From positions 248,001 through 312,000 of the forward strand of contig CAVOGV010000038.1 of the NCBI GenBank assembly GCA_963695445.1: a stretch of 64,000 nt of DNA, written 5' to 3'. A program made the translations under genes and the position numbers. Under the pieces are notes generated by a model, which was not told the DNA's origin, searched no databases, and was given only the letters and a program-made list of their open reading frames with translations. This document shows positions 47,610-54,911 of the stretch, piece after piece; positions within the stretch are counted from its first letter, which is position 1; every line of letters begins with the position of its first letter. Origin of the DNA: Thiohalocapsa sp963695445 (GTDB lineage: Bacteria; Pseudomonadota; Gammaproteobacteria; Chromatiales; Chromatiaceae).

Positions 47610-48268
47610 AGTAAAACGCTCAGCAACTCGCGTGCCTATCGGGCAACGCAAAGGCCGGCCGAGGCAATGCGTCAGGCCGACGAGAGCGAACTGCGCCAAA
47701 ATGTTCAAGCCGTGCTCGCCGACTCGGGGGGCCAAGCGCCTAGCGCCAAGGACTGCTGTCAGTTGCCTACATCGGCCAAAGACGGCCCACAGCCGTTCGC
47801 CGAGATTCAGAGGATCACCACGAGGGGCACGAAGAGACACGAAGGAAAATTCCGGGATGGAAACCAGACCCTCGGGGTTTGTCCCAACCCTCGGGTGAAA
47901 GGCGGAGTTTGAAGCCCTCCGTAGCATTGAGCCTCAGCATTGGGCCTCGACACCCCGGATCTCGGTCCGCCCGCGGCACCGGCGCCGCGGACCCGAGCAC
48001 AAGAACCACGACCGCAACTGGCCCAAGCCAGGACGCACCCATGCGTCCGGTATGGCGCAGTCTGTCACATCCTCAAGCCGGGTAGGGTTACACGGCGTAC
48101 CCGGCCAGTCCCGCAACCGAGGCTAGCCCAGGCCGGCACGGTATCGATACCCCATCGGCACGGCGATTGCTGGTTCAATGCCTGATCAGACGCCCCGCCC
48201 GGCACATCGGCCCATGGCTGATAGCTACCTAACCTCCGAGTAGGTCTCGACGACGAGCAGACGAGCCC
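47610..48268. promoter_or_regulatory. 660-bp divergent regulatory space between mptG and fhcD
   Basis: The space must hold the promoters of both C1 units. It contains a CACGAAG-type phrase repeated twice (47820-47850), a CCTCGGG direct repeat (47869 and 47891) and an imperfect GC-rich hairpin at 47961-47997 with arms CTCGG-TCCGC and GCGGA-CCCGAG. Another stem with CGGGTAGGG and GTACCCGG lies near 48078-48102. I find no remnant of fhcA or fhcB and no convincing sigma-70 boxes. Confidence 0.5.
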
Positions 48269-49165
48269 ATGAAGTTGAACGGCATCCCCATCGAGGACAC
48301 CTTCGCCGAGGCCTTCGGCATGAAGGCGACGCGGATTCTGATCACCGCGATCGATGCGCGATGGGCACGCCAGGCCGGTGACACCATGACCGGCTTCGCC
48401 ACGTCGGTCATCGGCTGCGGCGTCGAGGCCGGCATCGAGGCCGAACTCGAAGCCGACGCGACGCCCGACGGGCGGCCCGGTATCAGCGTCCTGCTGTTCG
48501 GCATGTCCAACAAGGAACTCGCGAAACAGCTGGAGAACCGCGTCGGACAATGCGTGCTGACCTGCCCGACCACGGCCGTCTTCTCCGGCATGGATGGGGA
48601 CGACAAGCTGCCGCTGGGCAAGAACCTGCGCTTCTTTGGCGACGGCTGGCAGATCTCCAAACAGATCGGCGGCCGGCGCTATTGGCGCGTTCCGGTCATG
48701 GATGGAGAGTTTCTGGCGGAAGAGAGCACCGCCCGCTGCAAGGCCGTCGGCGGCGGCAATTTCTTGGTCCTGGCGAAGTCCCAGCGCGCCGCGCTGACCG
48801 CCTGCGAAGCGGCAGTTGCGGCTATGCGCAGGTTGCCGAACGTCATCCTGCCGTTCCCCGGCGGCGTGGTGCGCTCCGGCTCCAAGGTTGGCTCGAAATA
48901 CAAGGCCCTGATGGCCTCCACCAACCAGGCCTTTTGCCCGACGTTGCGCGGAGTTACGGCATCGAACCTGTCCAGCGAGGTCCGCAGCGTGATGGAGATC
49001 GTCGTCAACGGCCTGACTCCGGAGGACATCGCAGCCGCCATGCGCGCAGGCATCCATGCCGCCTGCGCGGGCGGTCCAGCAAGCGACGTCGTGCGGGTCT
49101 CCGCCGGCAACTACGGCGGCAAGCTCGGCCAGTTCCACTTCCGGCTGCACGAGGTGACGGCATGA
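48269..49165 (+). CDS. fhcD: Formyltransferase subunit of the Fhc complex
   Basis: A 298-residue enzyme that transfers the formyl group between H4MPT and methylofuran. It starts MKLNGIPIEDTFAEAFGMKA and has RILITAIDARWARQAG, CPTTAVFSGMDGDDKLPLGK, NVILPFPGGVVRSGSKVGSK and VSAGNYGGKLGQFHFRLHEV, all conserved in Ftr/FhcD proteins. In bacteria it acts inside the four-subunit formyltransferase/hydrolase complex that finally releases formate. It is followed by fhcC with an ATGA overlap. Confidence 0.96.
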   Translation: MKLNGIPIEDTFAEAFGMKATRILITAIDARWARQAGDTMTGFATSVIGCGVEAGIEAELEADATPDGRPGISVLLFGMSNKELAKQLENRVGQCVLTCPTTAVFSGMDGDDKLPLGKNLRFFGDGWQISKQIGGRRYWRVPVMDGEFLAEESTARCKAVGGGNFLVLAKSQRAALTACEAAVAAMRRLPNVILPFPGGVVRSGSKVGSKYKALMASTNQAFCPTLRGVTASNLSSEVRSVMEIVVNGLTPEDIAAAMRAGIHAACAGGPASDVVRVSAGNYGGKLGQFHFRLHEVTA

Positions 49166-50016
49166 AGCAGCTCACACTGACCCAGCGCCAGGCCACCGCC
49201 CAACGCCTGGACATGCGGTCCTTCCTGCCGGAACACCTCGCCCAGCTGAGCCTCGCGCAAATCGCCGAGCTGCCGCTGCAGGTCGGCAACCAAACCACAC
49301 CCGCCAGCGAGCTGTTCGAGCTGTCCGGAACCCCTTGCGAGGACCTGCGCCTCGTCCCCGCGGCCGACAACCTCGACTTCATCGGCGCGGGAATGCGTCA
49401 GGGCGAGCTGACCGTTGTCGGGAACGCCGGCGACGCCGTCGGTCAGGGTATGCGCGGCGGCCTGCTGCGCGTCGAAGGCAATACCGGCGACGAGGCCGGT
49501 ACCGGACTCAGCGGCGGCGAACTGCGGATCACCGGCAACACCGGCGAGCGCCTCGGTGGCCCCAGCGTCGGCGCCACCCAGGGCATGAGCGGTGGTCAGA
49601 TCCAGGTGCAGGGCAGTGCTCGCGACCGCGTCGGCGAACGCATGCGTCGCGGCCTCATCCTGATCCAGGGCGACGCCGGCAGCTGGTGCGGCGTCAATAT
49701 GATCGCCGGCACCATCGTCGTCCAGGGCCATATCGGTGCCATGGCCGGCAGCGGCATGCGCCGCGGCACCTTGCTGCTCTCTGGACCGCCCGCCGCGTTG
49801 CCGTCCACATTCAGTGACAACGGCGTCCACGACTTGAACTTTCTTCACCTGCTGTTCGCCCACCTCAAGGCCGTCACCGACCTCGGCCCGTGGACAGCGG
49901 CAGACAACCCCAGCGTACACCGCTACCTCGGCGATCTCGCCGACGCCGGCATGGGCGAAATTCTCTGGCCCGCCGCCTCTGCTGACGTCGACGCCCCAAC
50001 GAGCAACCCCCGCTAG
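49162..50016 (+). CDS. fhcC: Formyltransferase/hydrolase complex subunit C
   Basis: A 284-residue beta-helix subunit homologous to FmdC/FwdC and to the C-terminal domain of glutamate synthase. The repeated GxxGxGMxxGxxxxxG pattern is plain: GAGMRQGELTVVGNAGDAVG, GQGMRGGLLRVEGNTGDEAG, GSGMRRGTLLLSG. It starts MKQLTLTQRQATAQRLDMRS. The subunit scaffolds the complex that hydrolyses formyl-methylofuran. The subunits FhcA and FhcB, normally adjacent, do not follow: after the stop come about 160 bp without a recognisable gene and then an unrelated protein. Confidence 0.94.
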   Translation: MKQLTLTQRQATAQRLDMRSFLPEHLAQLSLAQIAELPLQVGNQTTPASELFELSGTPCEDLRLVPAADNLDFIGAGMRQGELTVVGNAGDAVGQGMRGGLLRVEGNTGDEAGTGLSGGELRITGNTGERLGGPSVGATQGMSGGQIQVQGSARDRVGERMRRGLILIQGDAGSWCGVNMIAGTIVVQGHIGAMAGSGMRRGTLLLSGPPAALPSTFSDNGVHDLNFLHLLFAHLKAVTDLGPWTAADNPSVHRYLGDLADAGMGEILWPAASADVDAPTSNPR

Positions 50017-50178
50017 AGCGCCCTTCCAACCCCCGAGAATTCGAGTTGTCCGGGGCGCGGCGACGACGTACTCTTTTGGCCCTGGGCGGCCCCGCATCGG
50101 CGACCGGCGGGGTCTGGGAATGTACACATGGCGCCGCATTGACAACCGCGCGGGGCGGGGCAGTCAGGGATCAAACGC

Positions 50179-50661
50179 ATGAACGAGACGCTGAAACGCA
50201 TCAAGGCGCGTGTCGACCAAGCGGTCGAAACACGGATGACCGAGGCGGAAAAACAAGCCGACATGGCACGACGGCGAGCAGCGGCCGCGGTGCCGCTGTT
50301 CCAAGCATTCAAGGATGTGCGCCATCAACTGGTGAAGGTAAGCGTTCTCAAGAGCATCTGGCCCGAGGACTTCCACAACAGAGACGACCACGCAACGGTG
50401 TTGGTGGCGGATATCCTCGGTGACAGGCGCACCCCGTGCGGCATAAGACTGCACATTCCCGGTGGCTTCCGACGGTTCGAGGTCGAGGTGCTCGGCGATG
50501 GGAGTCTCAATTACGTCGCGGTCCGCGAGAGTCTTGGTGGGCGCCCCCACGTGGCCAGTTACAACAGCGTCGAGCAATGGTTGGACACCTTCTACATCAC
50601 CATGGGCACATTGTTGGAGCTCTCATACCCCGGGGGCGATCATCGCCTCAACCGCTCTTAG
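50179..50661 (+). CDS. Protein of unknown function
   Basis: A 160-residue soluble protein that I do not recognise. An N-terminal charged helix (MNETLKRIKARVDQAVETRM, then TEAEKQADMARRR) leads into a mixed alpha/beta part with GIRLHIPGGFRRFEVEVLGDG and a C-terminal helix (SVEQWLDTFYITMGTLLELS). It has no signal peptide or membrane segment. Its stop codon TAG is the base triplet at which MITE copy B begins, so the native 3' end may have been altered by the insertion. The gene may belong to the same transcript as fhcDC, but the 160-bp gap makes that unsure. Confidence 0.55.
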   Translation: MNETLKRIKARVDQAVETRMTEAEKQADMARRRAAAAVPLFQAFKDVRHQLVKVSVLKSIWPEDFHNRDDHATVLVADILGDRRTPCGIRLHIPGGFRRFEVEVLGDGSLNYVAVRESLGGRPHVASYNSVEQWLDTFYITMGTLLELSYPGGDHRLNRS

Positions 50662-50817
50662 GCGATTGCCGGAGAATCTCGTGCCAGACGACGCCGGATT
50701 GACGTTCGCCTTCAAGGAGCAGCGGCAGAAGCATAGCCGGGCTATGTGACTGACGGTGCGACACAGAAGGCGGGCGCCAAGACAAGTCAGCTGGGATGAG
50801 ATTTGACAGAAATCGCC
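50661..50817. repeat. MITE-like palindromic element, copy B
   Basis: The second copy of the element at 29316-29467, 157 bp, with the same GGCGATT/AATCGCC ends, the same long imperfect arms (GCCTTC/GAAGGC among them) and the same centre around GCATAGCCGGGCTATG. It starts at the stop of the unknown protein, and the minus-strand small membrane gene reads into its right arm. TTA-type triplets flank both ends. Confidence 0.85.
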
Positions 50818-50969
50818 TTAGGCCGGCCATCAGGCTTTGGCGCCTTTGGGTCCTTCGGGTCATCATCGTTAGCGGTCCGGCTGCTGCGTCCGGACAAAAA
50901 CAACGCCGCGACGCCAAGGCCAGCGAACAACAACAGCGATCCTGCGATCAAGGTTCCGACAAGACTCAT
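50787..50969 (-). CDS. Small single-span membrane protein ending in the MITE
   Basis: A 60-residue protein with one transmembrane helix (SLVGTLIAGSLLLFAGLGVAA) and a charged cytoplasmic tail rich in Asp, Pro and Lys. An AAAGGAGG ribosome-binding site stands eight bases before the ATG, an unusually good site that supports translation. The last 10 or so residues (ISVKSHPS) are encoded by the right arm of MITE copy B, so the native C-terminus was probably replaced on insertion. I do not recognise a family. Confidence 0.55.
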   Translation of the reverse strand: MSLVGTLIAGSLLLFAGLGVAALFLSGRSSRTANDDDPKDPKAPKPDGRPKAISVKSHPS

Positions 50970-51022
50970 CAGCAATTCCTCCTTTCGGTACGAGGCCGCC
51001 AGCTCGGGCCGGCTTTTGGGAT

Positions 51023-51074
51023 CGGGATTTTGACGCGCGACCCGCGCCTGCCCCGCTGTGGACCTAAAATCCCG
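51023..51074. promoter_or_regulatory. Inverted repeat in the divergent promoter space of the PDC-sensor gene
   Basis: CGGGATTTT (51023-51031) and AAAATCCCG (51066-51074) are exact reverse complements separated by 34 bp, with a GCGCG/CGCGC stem between. They lie between the small membrane gene and the PDC-sensor gene and could be a regulator site or a leader stem. Confidence 0.5.
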
Positions 51075-51098
51075 ACGTTATGACTCCGAATCAAGACC

Positions 51099-52043
51099 AT
51101 GACGAGTGATCTCAAGACCAGCGTCGCGCGCCAACGATTGGCCCTGTTCAACATGCTCGTCGAGCCGATGGCCTTCGTCGCCAAGAGCTGCGCGGCGGTG
51201 TGGCCAGATCGCGACGCCCTCGAAGCGGTATTAGCGGACGAGCTGCGCACGGTACCCCACTGCCGCTATCTTTACGCGATGACTACCGACGCCCTTCAGG
51301 TCACGGCCAACATCGCCGCCGAGGGTTTGATCCCAAGCGACTTTGGCCGCAACCGCGCCAAGCGCCCGTACATGCGCGAACCCATTCCGGATCACGGCCT
51401 GCTGCTGTCGGAGGCCTACATCAGCCTGCGCGCTAAGCGCCCGTCACTGACCGCGGTGCAGCGCATCGAGGCGGCCGGGCAACAGATCGGCCTGCTCGGC
51501 GCCGACTTCGACCTGCGCGATCTACCCCTGACCCGCGAGGTCTACCGCGAACCCAACCGCTGGCAGCAGCTGAAGGGCGACCCGGCAATCCGAGGCTCAT
51601 TGTTCGAGCAGCAGCGGGTCGAGAGCCTGCTCGACCGCAATATGGACGCGGTATTGTCGGTCATCGAAGAACTGGTCACGGAAAACGGCGCCTTCCATTG
51701 CAAGATCCATTTTTCCAGCAGCCGCGCCACGATCTGGCTGGTGACCGACCCGTTCCGCTACCGTATCCTTGGCTATGACGCCCTCGCCGATCCGGACATC
51801 TGTCTCGCCTATCCGCTCCGCGACTACCCCGCGGACGCCGAAATTCCGTGCTCGCTGATCGGGCCGATCCTCGCAGGGTTTCGCCGCCTGCGCTACGCGG
51901 ACGACGTGATCTACCTACGCTCAGGCTCACTCAATATCTTCAACGGCATGATCAGCCTGAACTTCTCCTGCGACGGCTCGCATTACCTGCCTTATAGCGA
52001 GTTTCTGTCGACGGACTCTCCATTCTGGCAAAGCATCGGCTGA
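51099..52043 (+). CDS. PDC-sensor-domain protein without output domain
   Basis: A 314-residue protein that looks like a stand-alone PDC/Cache-type ligand-binding module: a helical N-terminal half (VEPMAFVAKSCAAVWPDRDA) with two PAS-like parts (PHCRYLYAMTTDALQVTANI, MREPIPDHGLLLSEAYISLR) and a C-terminal segment with CKIHFSSSRATIWLVTDPFRY. There is no signal peptide, transmembrane helix or signalling output, so it would act in the cytoplasm or as a partner of another receptor. The ligand and function are unknown. It has its own promoter space and is followed by a strong hairpin. Confidence 0.65.
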   Translation: MTSDLKTSVARQRLALFNMLVEPMAFVAKSCAAVWPDRDALEAVLADELRTVPHCRYLYAMTTDALQVTANIAAEGLIPSDFGRNRAKRPYMREPIPDHGLLLSEAYISLRAKRPSLTAVQRIEAAGQQIGLLGADFDLRDLPLTREVYREPNRWQQLKGDPAIRGSLFEQQRVESLLDRNMDAVLSVIEELVTENGAFHCKIHFSSSRATIWLVTDPFRYRILGYDALADPDICLAYPLRDYPADAEIPCSLIGPILAGFRRLRYADDVIYLRSGSLNIFNGMISLNFSCDGSHYLPYSEFLSTDSPFWQSIG

Positions 52044-52050
52044 GCCGCGC

Positions 52051-52072
52051 GGCCGCTGGACACCCAGCGGCC
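52051..52072. terminator. Stem-loop after the PDC-sensor gene
   Basis: GGCCGCTGG and CCAGCGGCC pair perfectly around an ACAC loop, starting eight bases after the stop codon. No thymine run follows, so it may be a Rho-assisted end or an mRNA-stabilising stem. Confidence 0.5.
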
Positions 52073-52176
52073 GCCAGCGTCAATTGGCATCAGGAGCAAC
52101 TGCCGCCCTACGCAAATTCCCGAGCGTTGCGCTTTGTCATTGGCACTTCCGAGACCGCCGCACGACCATAAGCGGC

Positions 52177-52797
52177 ATGAACACAGCAACATCGATCCAC
52201 TACTTGCCCGGGCTGCCACGCATGCTGCCCGTCATCTTCGCCCTCGCGCTGGCGCAAACCGGGTGCGGAAACTCGGCGCAGGAGGTACAGCAACAGGGCA
52301 TGGAACTGCTGCAGATCGCCGAGCGCGGTGACGTCTCCGCCCTCGACGCCCTGCTCAAGCGCGATGCGAACGCCGACTATCGCGACAGCTGCGACTGGAC
52401 GCCGCTGATGAAGGCCGCCTTGAACGGCCACACGGACACGGTGCAGCGACTGCTCGCGGCAGGCGCCGACGTCGACGCCAAGGACAAGGGCGGCTACACC
52501 GGCCTGATGCTCGCGGCCTCGAACAACCATGCGGACAGCGTCGCCATGCTGCTGGACCGTGGCGCGATGATCGACGCCCAAGAACTCACCCAAGGCTTCA
52601 CCGCGCTGATCTGGGCGGCCCAGCGTGGCCACCGTGAAACGGTCGATCTGTTGCTCGGCCGCGGGGCCGACAAGACCCTACCGGATTTCGAGGGCAAGAC
52701 CGCCGCCGACCGCGCCGCGGAGCAGGGACATAAGGCGTTACGGCCCCTGCTGTCCGACGGCTCATTGCCGATCGCGAGGGCCGCTAATGGCGGGTAA
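52177..52797 (+). CDS. Ankyrin-repeat protein, probable lipoprotein
   Basis: A 206-residue exported protein with four to five ankyrin repeats. The N-terminus is a signal sequence ending in ALAQTGC, a near-lipobox, so the cysteine may be lipid-modified. The repeats run from about residue 45: LLQIAERGDVSALDALLKRD, CDWTPLMKAALNGHTDTVQR, GGYTGLMLAASNNHADSVAM, GFTALIWAAQRGHRETVDLL, and a partial last unit. Ankyrin proteins bind other proteins; a periplasmic member can protect partners or bind catalase-like enzymes. The ATG at 52177 is preferred over an earlier in-frame ATG because the signal sequence begins there. Confidence 0.8.
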   Translation: MNTATSIHYLPGLPRMLPVIFALALAQTGCGNSAQEVQQQGMELLQIAERGDVSALDALLKRDANADYRDSCDWTPLMKAALNGHTDTVQRLLAAGADVDAKDKGGYTGLMLAASNNHADSVAMLLDRGAMIDAQELTQGFTALIWAAQRGHRETVDLLLGRGADKTLPDFEGKTAADRAAEQGHKALRPLLSDGSLPIARAANGG

Positions 52798-52863
52798 GAC
52801 CGCTGTTTAAGCGCATGTCGCCGAGTTGTGGTCACGGCAAAGGCAACGGCTCTCTGCACGGCC

Positions 52864-52980
52864 CTATCGCGGCTGCAAGCCACTCCGATAGACGCGTGGG
52901 AGCGATTTCCAATTGCGATTGCAACAACCGCAGATGTCCGCGCGGCCTCATCGAGGCTGCAAGCCGCTCCCACAGATGCA
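52864..52980. repeat. REP-like GGCTGCAAGCC repeats
   Basis: Two copies of the phrase GGCTGCAAGCCnCTCC (52871 and 52955), each with a GGCT/AGCC mini-stem, and an inverted partial copy (GTGGGAGCG) between them. The GTGGGAGCGGCTTGCAGCC consensus is a common intergenic palindrome in gammaproteobacteria. The element lies between the convergent ankyrin and MFS genes. Confidence 0.7.
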
Positions 52981-52987
52981 ACGACGC

Positions 52988-54286
52988 CTATTGCGGGACG
53001 CCGCGGCGCCCCATCGACACCGCATCGGCCCGCCCGACGCCGACGTCGACCCGCCACAACAGCACCGCGCCGACCAAGAAGAGCAGCAGAATCGGCAGCA
53101 GCGATAGGCGCGGGTCGCCAGTCAGGACCGCCGCGGTGCCCACCAGGAACGGCCCGAGCACGGCGGCGAATTTGCCCACCATGTTGTAAAAGCCGAACAG
53201 CTCGGCGGTCTCGCCCGCCGGGATCAGGCTCGCGAACAGGGCCCGACTCAGGGCCTGGATACCGCCCTGCACCAGGCCGATCGCCACCGCCAAGGCGTAG
53301 AAGTGCTCGACCCGGTCCATCTGCGTCGCGGCTAACACCACCAGGGCATAGATGCCGATGGCGAGCAGAATGCTGGGCTTGGCGCCCCACCGCACGCCGA
53401 GCCGGCCAAAGGCAAGCGCCGCCGGAAAGCCGACGAACTGGGTGATCAGCAGGGCCACCATCAGGCTCGAATCGGGAAAGCCCAGGTCCAGCCCATACTT
53501 GACCGCCATAAAGACGATGGTATCGACGCCGTCGATGTAGAACCAGTAGGCGATAAGGAACAGGAAGGTGTTCGGCAGGCGACGGATCTGACGCAAGGTG
53601 GCGGCCAGCTCCGCAAAGGCGCCGCGCACGGCCGCCGGTAGGGTTCGGCGTCCTGCCCCGCGGCTCTCGGGGACCCAAAGCGCAAGCGGGATGGTGAACA
53701 CCGCCCACCACAGGGCGCAGCTCAGAAACGCGATACGCACCGCATCGGACTTGTCGACAAGCCCGAAGGTCTCGGGCGTCAAAACCATCACGACATTGAG
53801 GGCAAACAACAAGCCGGCACCGAGGTAGCCCAGCCCATAGGCCAGGGATGACGCGCGCTCGTAGTCTTCGGGCGCGGCAACGTCAGTGATCAGAGCATCG
53901 TTGAAGATGTTGCCGCCGAAGAATCCCAGCAGCCCGGCCAGGTACAACGCCAGCGCCGCGCCCCAATGGCCAGCGCCGAGCCAGTACAGGGCCGCCGTGG
54001 CCAGCACCCCGAGCAGTGTGAAGCCGAGCAGAAAGCGCTTCTTGGCACCAAGCTGGTCCGCCAACGCACCGAGCACCGGGGCGCTCAGCACCAGGATCAG
54101 GCTGGCGACGCTGCTGACATAGCCGAGCAGTTGCGTGCTCTTGGCCGGCGCTAGGTCCGCCGCCCAAAACTGGGCGAAAAAGACCGGAAAGAAGCCGGCG
54201 ATGACGACGGTGGCGAAGGCGGAGTTGGCCCAATCGTAGAGTGCCCAGGACAGGGTCTGGCGGCGCGGCGGCTTGGCAGGGATCAT
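52988..54286 (-). CDS. MFS transporter, UMF1/Atg22-like
   Basis: A 432-residue inner-membrane transporter with about 12 helices. The opening RQTLSWALYDWANSAFATVVIAGFF is characteristic of the UMF1 branch (YxiO-like), as are GGNIFNDALITDVAAPEDYERAS and the central VPESRGAGRR loop; PNTFLFLIAYWFYIDGVDTI also belongs to this branch. The transported substrate is unknown. It is the third gene of a run with the sensor kinase and response regulator (8 bp after the regulator), so its expression may be part of that system. Confidence 0.85.
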   Translation of the reverse strand: MIPAKPPRRQTLSWALYDWANSAFATVVIAGFFPVFFAQFWAADLAPAKSTQLLGYVSSVASLILVLSAPVLGALADQLGAKKRFLLGFTLLGVLATAALYWLGAGHWGAALALYLAGLLGFFGGNIFNDALITDVAAPEDYERASSLAYGLGYLGAGLLFALNVVMVLTPETFGLVDKSDAVRIAFLSCALWWAVFTIPLALWVPESRGAGRRTLPAAVRGAFAELAATLRQIRRLPNTFLFLIAYWFYIDGVDTIVFMAVKYGLDLGFPDSSLMVALLITQFVGFPAALAFGRLGVRWGAKPSILLAIGIYALVVLAATQMDRVEHFYALAVAIGLVQGGIQALSRALFASLIPAGETAELFGFYNMVGKFAAVLGPFLVGTAAVLTGDPRLSLLPILLLFLVGAVLLWRVDVGVGRADAVSMGRRGVPQ

Positions 54287-54293
54287 CTGCGGA

Positions 54294-54911
54294 TCAGATG
54301 GCCTCGCCGCGAGCGAGGAGCGCCATGCGCACTAGCTCGGCCAGGGAATCGGCGCGCATCTTGTCCATCATACGCGCGCGGTGTACCTCGACGGTCTTGG
54401 CGCTGACGCCGAGCTCGACGGCGATCTCCTTGTTCGACTTGCCGTCGGTGACCAAGGTCATGACCTCGTGTTCACGCGGCGTCAGCTCGGAGACCCGCGC
54501 GGCGATGTCATTGCGCTGGGCACGCAACGCACGCTGCTTCTGGTCGTGTTGCAAGGCGTTGCGGATGCTGTTGAGCAGCTCCTCGTCATCGAAGGGCTTT
54601 TCGATGAAGTCGACGGCGCCGACCTTCATCGCTTTGACCGCCATGGACACGTCGCCATGGCCGGTGATGATGATCACCGGGATGCCGATCTCGCGGCGCG
54701 TGAGATAGGCCTGCAGTTCCAGCCCACTCATGCCGGGCATGCGCACGTCCACAAGCAGGCAGCCGCCGCGCGCCGGATAGTAGGCATCGAGAAAGGCCTG
54801 CGCCGAGCCGAAGGTTTCGACCTGCATGCCGACCGATTCGATCAGCCATTTCAATGAATTGCGCATGGCCTGGTCGTCGTCGACCACGAACACGGTAAGC
54901 TCACGTGACAT
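54294..54911 (-). CDS. FixJ/TtrR-type response regulator
   Basis: A 205-residue regulator: receiver domain with VFVVDDDQAMRNSLKWLIES, phospho-acceptor Asp in CLLVDVRMPGMSGLELQ, IIITGHGDVSMAVKAMKVGA and the Lys in FIEKPFDDEEL; then a LuxR-type helix-turn-helix (LTPREHEVMTLVTDGKSNKEIAVELGVSAKTVEVHRARMM, split over residues 140-180). It shares one base with the kinase stop (TGATG), so the pair is translated together and forms a clear cognate two-component system. Confidence 0.93.
   Translation of the reverse strand: MSRELTVFVVDDDQAMRNSLKWLIESVGMQVETFGSAQAFLDAYYPARGGCLLVDVRMPGMSGLELQAYLTRREIGIPVIIITGHGDVSMAVKAMKVGAVDFIEKPFDDEELLNSIRNALQHDQKQRALRAQRNDIAARVSELTPREHEVMTLVTDGKSNKEIAVELGVSAKTVEVHRARMMDKMRADSLAELVRMALLARGEAI

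Noticed and set aside
47610..48268. Remnant of fhcA or fhcB upstream of fhcD
   Set aside because: No translated frame there shows any Fhc-like motif; only repeats and hairpins are visible.
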